In this document: piece by piece, positions 54,544 to 64,000 of the stretch
Layout of the letters: every line of letters starts with the position of its first letter
Position numbering within the stretch: position 1 is the stretch's first letter
Source of the DNA: Buddleja alternifolia
Lineage: Eukaryota; Streptophyta; Magnoliopsida; Lamiales; Scrophulariaceae
Reading direction: 5' to 3'
Length of the DNA: 64,000 nt
Assembly (NCBI GenBank): GCA_019426215.1
Contig: CM033400.1
Location: 11,764,568 to 11,828,567 of the forward strand
The notes under the pieces: model-generated
Told to the model about the DNA's origin: nothing
What the model saw: the letters and a program-made list of their open reading frames with translations, nothing else
Databases searched by the model: none
Position numbers and translations under genes: made by a program

Positions 54544-57500
54544 CTAATTGAGAGGTCTTCTAAGAGGTCCAGCGTATGGATGAAAACCCATACCCTCTAA
54601 AAAGTCTATATCCAAGTCCGGAAGCCTATGCCTGCCTAGATAGTATCTTGGCTTACACTTCTTAGTGAGCATTTTCTTTATGCTTACTATTTCTTCGAAC
54701 ATTGAGCGCCAATGCTTATTATCTGTTTTAGAAATTGGCTCCTTCAAGGCTTTGGACTTTTGATGCTTTTCTTTCTCATCTTCCTCCTTCTTGGCATCAT
54801 CAAGAGAGGTTTTTAACTCAGCGATGTCACGGCGAAGAAGTTTGACTTCATCAACTAAAAGAGAAACTTGCTCAGCGATACTCTGAGAGACTAAATTGGA
54901 AGAAGTATGTCGCTCAGTATCAGCGGATGCATTTTGAGCAAGCGTCCGGTTAAAGTCATCAAAGAGTTCTTTGACAAGCGGAGCGATACTATTCAAAACA
55001 GAGATTGTGATCTTGTTAGCATTGTGCATGTCGGCAAGAAGCACTTTGTCTACTTGATTAAGCATTGAATTGCTTCGTTCTTCCAAACGAGAGCAAGGGC
55101 CCGTGATATTACTAAGAGAATTCCGAATCGCTTTTCTAAAATCTCGAGCCTCTTGATCACTTTCTGAGTCAGAGTCCGAAGATTCAGTGGATGAGATAGG
55201 TCCTTGTGAGCTAGAAACTGCGGCCTTTCCCTTGGATTTGTCTCGGATAAATGGCTCTTCAACAATTTTCGCATGAACTTCGTCTATCGCTAAGTCAAAA
55301 GATTGAGTTGTTTCCTCAATCTGAACAGATTGATCAATAATGGGAACCTCAATTGTTGGATCGCTGGGGTCAACTTCAGTTTGCATATCAACGTCTATGG
55401 TTGGAGCGACTTCCACAGCAGGAGCTTGTTCCTCTTCCATTTCAACAATCTCCACCTGAGGAGAAGGTTTCTCAATAGCAATGACCCAGAGTGGGCCAAT
55501 CGCTTCCATGACATGCCTTGGACTTAGGATGTTGGTCTGCAGAATGAAGAATATAGCGTTTGCGCGCTCTTCAGTGCTAAGTGCAAATTGCACATCCTTT
55601 GGCAGATCAATTCCTGAAATATAAGAATTGTAGAAGTCCAATAGAAAAGGCATCAGCGCTTGAGTAACTTCTTGATCCACTGGCCGAATAAGAAAAATCA
55701 TCTTGGCCACTTGGATATTCTGCTCACACATTAGGAAAGGGTGAAGATTATAGCCTCTGAATGGATTTAGGCTAAAATAGTCAGCGAAGGTAATGCCCAA
55801 CGATTGTGCATTTTCTACAATCGCTCTCCTGTCTCTGTAGAAAACAGCAAACTCAGCATGGTCATTTTCTAGTCTCATGTGAGCTTCATTGTGCCCTGGA
55901 AAAATTGGTCGCTTACTGGTGGAAACATCTTCATTAAGATCTGAAAGGATACGTTGTACAAAATCTTGACTCGGATGATAAACATAGCGTCCTCCCTGAG
56001 CGATTAAGGCAAGATGCTAGTGAATATAGCATTCTATAGATTGTATGTAATAAGGCAAATCGCTGATATTCCCCACCAAATTTTTGCGTTGCTCGAGTAG
56101 AATCACAACAAAACCTCTGCGCCTGTAATCTACTCCAAATTGAAACAAGAAGGGATACTTTACTAGTTCGTCTAGCGTGTAGAAATGCAATACAAACTCT
56201 TCAGCCCATCTTGCGGTATCCATCATCCATCTCCTGTCAAGCTTATCAATCTTTTTCTTATCTGCTCTAGCAGCGAGATACTTTTCAAATCTTTCAACTT
56301 CTTCATAATAGTCGTCAGCCCATAATCTTGCTACATACTCGCGGGCTTCATATTCTATCCACGAATAGATAGGATTAGGATGCTCAGCGACGACTGGTCC
56401 TTTTCCTTTCCATAATTTGAGAGGATTTGGGGATAGAGCATTCTGAGGAGAATGAATGACTTTGGGATAGGCAGAGTATCCAATTCTATTAAGGATTTCT
56501 TCGTCGGGTTTCTTCAACCAATCACCCATGTGGGGATTTTTGATGACGATCTTATTATGGCGTAAAGGATAAAAAGATTCTGTTGAATGAGAAGTAAAGT
56601 TGAATCGTTTTTCATCAAATTCTGTCATATTGAACGCTGGTCGCCGAATGTATTCTAACCGCGGTTGAAGACGTTCAAGCGTGTAAAGACCGAGATCAAC
56701 GAATCTCTCGAAGAATCCAAATTTGTCAAAGTTAGATATATCCGGGTTGTGGAGAGTATCTTGAAAATTTATCTCCATGTCAACCAAAGCTCGGGTGTCA
56801 TTTTCTCTAGTTGCATAGTAGAATTCAACATCTGCATCATAGCCACGAGTAAAGAAATCAATGACACGGGGAGGAGTTCATGTTGGAGTAGGAACAATGA
56901 CAATCGCTTCTGTTGGGACAGGGGCCACTTCTATCGACCACTCAGCATTAATAGCCTCTTCTTGAGCTGGAGATATTTCAGCGTCAGGAAGGACTTGTGC
57001 AACTTCTTTAGCAATATCCAGAACAGTTGCCATTTCCACGTCCAATTCAACATTGACCTCAGGAGAAGGTGCATCAGCATCCGGCATACTTTGAGTTGAT
57101 ACATGCAAGCGTTCGAGAAAAAGGAAAAATTCTACTGAGAAGAAATCATAAGGAAAATACTACAATGCTTACCCTGAGGAGATTCATCGACTGTTACAGT
57201 CGCTTGATCTGTCTCAACAGATGGTGCTTGATCTTCAGGCTCCAGAACAACTTCTTCAGGATCTAAATCGAGGAAAGAAGTGAGAGGGGCAGCTATAATA
57301 GGGATGTTGCAGGCATCCAAGGTATTCAGAACATACTGAATATTATGATCTATTCGAGCTGAAAGAATTTATCCTAGCGTTAAAAAAGCTAACGAGGAAA
57401 GGATAAAAAATACATTGTTCTTCACAAGTACTTACTATGAAAGAGTGTTGACTTCTCTAAAGGAGTAGCCGGCTCAGGCTCGGGAACAAGAGCAGATTCA

Positions 57501-58681
57501 ACAACAGTTTCAATGGGAGGAGGAGGAGGAGGAGCACTCGCTGGTTCTGAAGTCGCTGACTTGACTGGTTTACTCGCAGATTCTCTTGGAGTAGACCATG
57601 GAGTACGCTTCCGTGCTAGCGGTACTTCTACCTCTTCAGCTTCTTCTTCTGGAGGGAAGCTAAATGCTGGAGGGAGAGAGGGTGATTTAGAAGGAGGAGA
57701 GGGAGACTTTTGCTTCTTCTTTGGCTTTGGCTTCGGCTTCTTTTTCTGCTTCTTGGCTAGTTTTGATGGCTCAACGACTTTCAAAGAGATTTTTCTTTTA
57801 GGTCGCTTTACCACCACTTCATCTTCTGATGATGATGACGATGAATTCACTTGCTCTTCATCATCGCTGCGAACAGTACCTTCCACAAGGAGTCGCTCAT
57901 GCTCTTCCTTGGGAATCGCTACGCCACCCCATCGCTTGGGTTTCAACAGCTCACCGACCATTTTTTTCCCATAGAACTTAAGCGCTGGGACTTTCTTACC
58001 AGTGGTGTTGAAAAAACCGCTAGCACTTAAAATACGACTTAACATAATCCCATAAGGCTTGGGATTCACTGACTCAGCCATCGCTGCTTTAAAGCGATTA
58101 AAGACGTACAGCGACCAATATATCTTCAATTTGGTCAGAATGGCTACCATCATCTTATATTGAATGTTTGAGACCTTATCGAAGCTACCTTTCCTGCACT
58201 CTATCATCTTTGAGCAGATGTCAGCCAGAATGACATATTCGCCCTTCATGTCATTCTTCTTGAAATTCGGTTCATATGCAGCGTCTACTCTATCTTTCTT
58301 TACCAGTTCCCAGATCTTGGTGGAGTCTCCAAGAGTGACTTCTTCAACTTCTCCTCCATCGTTGGGCAGTTGCAGTAAGGAAGATAAAAGTTGAGGAGTG
58401 AGAACAAAGGTCTTGTGGGCAAACGGAAAGGCGCAGGAAATGGAGTTTCCATCGTCAGAAATTTTGGCGTTCTTGAAGAAGAAAAGGGTCTCTTCCTCAT
58501 AAATATTTGAATGGGAAGTAATCATTTCTCGTAAACCTGATTCTTAGATAAGGGAAAGAACAGTCCTCGGAGGAAAGTTCTGGTTATCAAAAAGATAGTC
58601 CCAATTTACCAGAAATCCAGCAATGACTGTGACTGGTTTCGAAGTTTTGGAAGTTTTTCTGGATGATTTTGGTGGCGCCAT
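54544..58681 (-). pseudogene. Large intron-containing ORF of unknown function, three premature stops
   Basis: I do not recognise a firm family. A model with exon 1 58681-57436, exon 2 57358-57173 and exon 3 57134-54544 stays in frame for 1341 codons, broken only by TAA (58544-58546), TGA (56878-56880) and TAG (56017-56019). Intron 1 has good sites (GTAAGT; TTCTTTCAG). Intron 2 would be only 38 nt, too short for normal plant splicing, so that junction is doubtful. The N-terminus (MAPPKSSRKTSKTSKPV) is basic. Residues about 50-200 (VLTPQLLSSLLQLP, KPYGIMLSRILSASGF) resemble the N-terminal domain of plant transposon-associated proteins. Lys/Pro-rich, acidic and coiled-coil regions follow (LVDEVKLLRRDIAELKTSLD near the C-terminus). 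It lies on the same strand as LTR Y and is probably carried by that element. Confidence 0.65.
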
Positions 58682-58798
58682 TGATGAAGGTTTGAAGCTT
58701 TTTGAGAGAGTTAGAAAGAATGTTTTTTGCCTTAAGAGAGTTTTTACAGCAAAGAGAGTTTTGAGAGTGATAAAACTTTTCTGTAAAATTTAGAAAGG

Positions 58799-58806
58799 TT
58801 TAAATA
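58799..58806 (-). promoter_or_regulatory. TATA-like element upstream of the large Y ORF
   Basis: TATTTAAA on the minus strand, about 118 bp before the ATG. It is followed by a CT- and A-rich leader with repeated GAGAGTT/AACTCTC segments. No 5' LTR is found upstream; the L1 fragment begins instead. Confidence 0.5.
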
Positions 58807-58852
58807 GAGGCAAAAAATAACTCTTCAATAACTTGGATAAATGCCACGTATC

Positions 58853-59740
58853 AAGCCAGATTGTTTTGAAAATAACTGAAATGCTTCCCATAAAACAGAG
58901 ATTGACCCAGCATTTGCTTTGTAGAAGAGCCTGAGCTCATCTGCAAAGCATATGTTGGTAAGTTGCAAGTGTTTGCATCCAGGATGGTATCTAAACTAGC
59001 TAGACATGGCTGCTTTCTTGAAACTTCTTGTGAGATACTCCATGACGATGACAAATAAAAGGGGAGACATAGGATCTCCTTGTCTTAACCCTTTCTGTCC
59101 TTTAAAAAAAACCAAAGACTTCTCCATTTAGTACCACTGAATATGTTGTGGATGTAACACATTCCATCATCCACTCACAGAACCTTTGAGGAAAATTCAG
59201 TCCCTCCAGTACCTCCTTAAGAAACCCCCACTCCACTGAATCATATGCTTTCTGCAAATCTATTTTCATCAAGCATCTAGGAGAGATATTTTTCCTAGTT
59301 ATAGCATCTAGGAGAGTCTTGACTTATCATAATATTATCCACTACAGACCTTCCTTTAGTAAAGTCTCCTTAGTTTTCATTCACTAAGTAAGGCAGCACT
59401 TCATTCAACATTTTTGTGATCAGTTTAGCTATGCATTTGTATATGGTATTACAACATGCAATAGGCCTAAACTCCTTTGCCATAGATGGATTTTCTAATT
59501 TAGGGATCAAGCACAGTAAAGTGGAATTAAGCTGTTTCAGGAGTCTTCCATGCTGGAAAAACTCTAAAACGGCCTCAGTGACCTCATTACCTACAATACT
59601 CCAAGCACTTATGAAAAATCCACTGCCATAACCATCTGGCCCTAGGCTTTTATTGGAGCATATGCTGAACATAGCCTCCTTCACCTCCTTCTTGTCAAAA
59701 GGTTTTAACAATCCCATTTGCTGCTCCAGTGTCAATGTAG
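58853..59740 (-). pseudogene. L1-type LINE reverse transcriptase fragment
   Basis: The minus strand reads the N-terminal RT blocks of plant L1 elements: FDKKEVKEAMFSICSNKSLG with PDGYGSGFF, then LLCLIPKLENPSMAKEFRPI and TKMLNEVLPYLVNEN (59735-59370). In shifted frames it continues with [20 protein letters not shown] and FADEL, where the family has FADDL. The Asp-to-Glu change hits the catalytic pair. Both ends are truncated: the endonuclease part is absent and RT stops at SKQSGL. It is non-functional. Confidence 0.88.
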
Positions 59741-59766
59741 GCCCCTATGCAAATACTGTCTCTTCA

Positions 59767-61031
59767 GGTTGGTGAAATTAATCCAAGGACTAGTTAATTA
59801 TTATGAATAATTAATCTAGCCTATGGAAGAACTTATTGCTAGCTTGTTAATGAGCCTAAGGGGTCACACAATAACTTAGTATATATTGTACCTATTGACT
59901 AGTTAATTCTTTGTGAATTAATGGAGAGATTAATTAATTGGAATTAATTAATCGGGTAAAAGGAATAAATTAATTAAGTGGTCTTAATTAATAATAATCT
60001 TATAATTTAATATTAAAATATTAAATTGGGAAAGACTAGTTAATTAATTAGTGTTCTAATTAATTAATGAGTGAAAGAGAAAATATATATATATACACAC
60101 ATGTATGGGCGTGTATTTGGATAGATGTGGTGGAAAAATTTTATCTTGTTCACCAAGTCTATGTATATATGTATATTTAATATATATCTTGTAAATATAT
60201 TTGGTAGGATGTATTCTAATTAATTAGTTGACTAATTGATATGGAAAAATCTTATAAATATATTAGGATAGATATTATGGATATGGTAAGATCTATTTAA
60301 TTAGTTAGTTTACTAATCATATGAAAAGATCTTATTTAGATAGATCTTATATATTTGGGAAGGATCTCAAATATATGGAAAGATCTTGTTTGTTAATTAG
60401 TGGATCTAATTAACACAGTAAGAAAAATAAGATGGAAGGAAACTAAGTATAAAATAGATATATATATATATATACACGCCCATAATAGGCGTGTATATGT
60501 GTGTGTGTGAGTTTTCATTATTGTGGACCCTCACTCTATATAATGTATTGATATTTTATTCTTAAGTTGATCTAATCCATTCTACACAATTTTGATGGTG
60601 AAAATTCTTTCCATCTTTTCTCTTCCACCTCTTTCACATCTATTTCTTCCAACTTATGTGTTGAGTACGAAGAATACCAAAAATATATTCCTACCCTTTT
60701 TTCTCATAAGCCAAAATTCGATATTCTCTTGGCTAGCACTGGTGGAGATAATCGAGGGTACGAGCTAAGGTGTGGATAAACTTAGAGCCACAACACTTGG
60801 GGCACTAGGGCAAATCCAATCCAAAGAGGTGTAGCAGGGAATAGCTTAAAAAGACGTTGCTGTTTTTTGTTCTTCAAGAGGTAAACACGAGAAAACTTAT
60901 CTTTAGGATAGTTTTTTAATCCAATGGTACCATGTCTACCTAGTCCTAATTTCGGGGGTGCCACTTTAAGTTTTAAATTTTTATCTTCCGCTGCGCTAGT
61001 ATCCCCGAGGGCTTCCACTGCGATCCCAACA
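59767..61031 (+). mobile_element. X-family LTR fragment, 5'-truncated
   Basis: This is the reverse complement of about 20464-21700 of the X LTR. Matching blocks are TTAATGAGCCTAAGG, GGAGATAATCGAGGGTACGAG and the end GCGATCCCAACA at 61031. About 0.9 kb of the LTR's other end is missing at the junction with the L1 fragment. It sits inside the integrase region of element B. The short open frame at 60782-61018 is not a gene. Confidence 0.87.
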
Positions 61032-62990
61032 TATATGATTATCTAATTCGACCCGTTCTTAAAAGAACGTAGTATAGTTTCACAGCTAACATTTTCAATG
61101 ACTCTACAGTTAACTAGGGCAGTAGTATGCAAGAATGAGGCATTGTTGGACATGACGCATTCTATGCTAAGCAATATCAAATTGCCCAATTCATAGTGAG
61201 TCATGCGCTACTCATAGGTACATCTTGAATAGATGTCCCTCTAAATTCATTCCTAAGGCACCATATCAAATGTAGCGCAGATGGAAGCCTAGTCCTAAAT
61301 ACGTGAGGGTGTGGGGATACCCAACCTATATAGAAAAGACAAAGGTAGAGAATCTGGAGGCTAAGTCCTTAAAAGGGACGTTTTGTTGGTTGTCTCAAAT
61401 GATTTAGTGGGAGACCTCTTTTACCTGGCACCATTCTCGAAGATAAGTTTATTTGGGAAAGTCAAGTTGGTAAGAAGATTGTTCTATAAGAATAAAACAA
61501 AACTCCTTAGGAGACTACTATTCAAGAAACCCAAACCAAGCCCATTATAACATAACCACCAACGAGTTGATCTGGTAGAGTATCTCAGCCGCCTGAGAGA
61601 TATGGTTGTCTGCTAAAAGGAAAGCATAAGTTATATGTTGTGGCAGAGGGGAATCATGGATACAATCCCTCTACGCATGACAAATCGAAGGTGGATATAG
61701 ACTCTATGAGAGGGTGTAAGTCTATGAAAGTGAAGATGGATTGAATGTTTTTAAATCGATACTAGACACTATTAGATCTCCCCAAGAGTATTGTACCCAT
61801 TGGAGGCGAATACATCTACAAAAGAAAGATTTATTCGAATGGCAAGGCCAGGATGATGGAGAAATATTGTAGTCAAAAGGAGGGCATTAACTATGAGGAA
61901 GCCCCTTTGCCACAGCTATATTCAAAGCCACTAGACTCTTACTTTCGATTGTAATACATCAAGATTATGAAAATCTTTCATGAATGGATTCCTTGAGGAG
62001 GACATCCATATGGAACAGCCCAAGTGTTTCACATCTAAAGCCGATTCTCATAAAGTCTACAAGTTGTATAAATTCACTTGTGGATTTAAGCGGACCTCTC
62101 GTAGTTGAAATCTTCACCTTGATGACATAATTGAGAATTATGATATCATCAAAAAATGAAGAAGAACCATTTGTGTGCAGTAAGGCCAGTGGGAGCGAGA
62201 TATCATTTCTAGTAGTATATGTAAAGATCGCTCTACAAATGGGAATGATATGGGCTCATTGACTTGTATTAAGACATACATCTTGAGCATACATTCCATA
62301 AAAGACTTGGGAGTATGAACCTCCATCCTTAGAATTTGCGTCTACGGAGATAGAGCGAATAGGATGATGGGCCCTCTCAAGCCCTTTGCTTAGAATAAAT
62401 CCTAAAGGAGTTAGGATAGAAGATCTGAGAAAGGGCTCTTGCCTAGTGAGGAAAAGCAATGGGTAGACATAAAATATATGATGAAGTACTTGAGAAAAAC
62501 TTAGAATATATTCTTCATCTATGCCTATGGAGAACTGATAGTGGAAATTTATACTTACTCGGACTTTAAGTCTGACAAAGAAGATTAAAATTCCACTTTG
62601 GGTTTGTATTCACCCTTAACTGTGGAGTAGTGACCTGGAAGACTTCCAAGTAAAGTACTCCACTACTGAGAATGAATATAAAATTGCCTTGGGACCTTAG
62701 AGGTTGTCAAGGAATCAGTTTGGATATGAAGTTCATAGTGGAACGTCTATTGGTCCCTGGTGAGGAGCTTGCATTGTCATTTTACTGTGATGAAATGGAG
62801 CTGAAGCGCAAGCTAGGGAACCAAGGTCTCACAAATTCAGACACAATGTTGAGAGATAGAACATCTTTGGAGAGATTGTTGGAAAGGCATTATAGCCTCG
62901 TAGAAAATGAACCTCAGCCGATAACACGGCTGACCCACTCACTAAGCCACTATCACAGGCGGTGCTAGAGCGACATCTTTAGAAGATGGG
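61032..62990 (+). pseudogene. Copia B integrase to RNase H, heavily decayed
   Basis: Aligns base by base to copia A from its integrase core onward. TATATGATTATCTAATTCGAC at 61032 matches A near 3614, and the ALLDMTHSMLS reading at 61140 matches A's LLDMV. RT remnants read FLEEDIHMEQPK and SKADSHKVYKLYK (about 61985-62070). RNase H remnants extend to about 62960. Stops and indels occur every few dozen codons. Compared with A it is clearly the older copy. Confidence 0.85.
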
Positions 62991-63023
62991 TATTATATAC
63001 CATAGCGATTGGCATAGAATTCA

Positions 63024-63033
63024 AGTGGGAGAT
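63024..63033 (+). other. Polypurine tract of copia B
   Basis: AGTGGGAGAT directly precedes the LTR start, as in element A. Confidence 0.75.
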
Positions 63034-64000
63034 TGTTGGGAAAATGCCCTCGATGCCAACGAAGAATTAGAGAATAGGGCACCAGTGTATATTGTACAAT
63101 CTATAATTAATGAAAGGCATTTAGTATGTTGATCATATAAGTTTTAATGGCATCTATAATTCTTAAATGAACAACAAGTCCATGTGTGTCAAGGCAGACC
63201 TTCCTTTCCTTATAAAAGTTAAGGGGATAGACACTGGAAGGGTTTGGTACTTGATCACTTAAACGGTTCGCAAGTCGGAGAATCTCAATTGCGCATTGAG
63301 ATTCGTTTAGATTTGTATGACACATGCTCTGATAGGGAGTGTCAGTCGAACACTATGGGATAGTGGGAGTTTGTGTCATAGATACATTGATGGGATTAGT
63401 GCATCCGAACACGGCTTGTAGTAATCCGATCACATAAGCTTTTACTCATTGACTGTCAATGATTGGATTACTGATTATGATAGTATGCGTGAGCCTTAGA
63501 CCTGAGGAGTTATGGTCACAGTGTGTTTTTGATGTTGGTTATGTCATTAGAGTGGTTAGGCCCAATTCACCCGTTGATGGGGTCGCCCTCGAAGTGCGTT
63601 ACAATGGGCAAGTAGCAGTTGTGAAGTGATTGCCAAGAGGGAATTCACTGTCTCGAAAGTGAACAAGAAGTATCATTTGCTATCATAGGTAAATGAGATT
63701 AGAAGTCTCTGGCCAGAGCTGATAAACTAACTTGTGTTTGACACGAAGGGTAGTTTGGTAATCTCATGTTACTATGATTCTTAGTACAGCGTCGAGTCCT
63801 GTGAGTTTGACATATTCTATGACTCTCAGTCGATCGGGATACGTCAGTGAAGGGCTTATACTCATACAGTATTCATAATCTAGATGTTCGCAATGACATA
63901 GTCATTTCGTACTCGGTTGGGCTACGATGTGGGGCCACGGTGCTGGCTAGGTGTCACCTACATCCTTTGGTATCCTCTCATTATCAATCGAGACGAACCT
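63034..64000 (+). mobile_element. Copia B 3' LTR, cut by the window end
   Basis: Starts TGTTGGGAAAATGCCC and follows the A and T LTRs (CACTATGGGATAGTG; TAGGCCCAATTCACCC). It is open at the right edge. Confidence 0.85.

Noticed and set aside
57513..57974. Plus-strand 153-codon Gly/Ser/Phe-rich ORF
   Set aside because: It is antisense to the Lys/Pro/Ser-rich part of the large Y ORF, and low complexity keeps the opposite frame open.

Overview
This is a TE-dense stretch of flowering-plant nuclear DNA, probably from a eudicot. It has spliceosomal introns, AT-rich intergenic DNA, and plant-type Ty1/copia, hAT and L1 relics. It contains one clearly functional host gene: a complete 21-exon UTP-glucose-1-phosphate uridylyltransferase (UGPase) gene on the minus strand (28757-36975, 475 codons). 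Almost everything else is transposable-element DNA. Many insertions could be delimited exactly from target-site duplications (TSDs).

Left block (1-27563) is a four-level nest. A decayed hAT element (Z, right end at 27563) was hit by a minus-oriented Ty1/copia element (X). X's 3' LTR was then hit by a second copia element (A, whose 3' LTR ends at 13682). A's 3' LTR was in turn hit by a young, complete, 6.2-kb LTR element (L, 6250-12459) with a tRNA-Asp primer-binding site and a single non-pol ORF. Three solo LTRs sit inside these: S in A's GAG-pre-integrase region, T inside X, and W inside Z's transposase. W itself carries a further solo LTR, V1. The A pol region is pseudogenic. The window opens with an unusual in-frame integrase-gag chimera.

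Centre (27564-40154): about 1.2 kb with a degenerate direct repeat, then UGPase with its promoter at about 37.1 kb. A 1.39-kb non-autonomous hAT with a perfect 8-bp TSD lies in intron 13. About 3 kb of AT-rich intergenic DNA follows, ending in a long imperfect inverted repeat.

Right block (40155-64000): a V-family LTR (V2) carries a complete hAT element (H, 41079-45469) whose transposase reading frame is open. Next come a GC-rich hairpin tract, an LTR (P) with a decayed gypsy-type gag-like ORF, and a minus-strand LTR (Y) next to a large intron-containing ORF of unknown function (54544-58681). That ORF has three premature stops, each one C-to-T change from a sense codon. A solo LTR (V3) lies inside Y. 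The window closes with an L1 reverse-transcriptase fragment, an X-family LTR fragment, and a third, heavily decayed copia element (B) whose LTR runs off the end.

UGPase supplies or consumes UDP-glucose for sucrose and cell-wall metabolism. The TE genes are unrelated to it and only share the locus. All calls come from reading the sequence; no database search was run.
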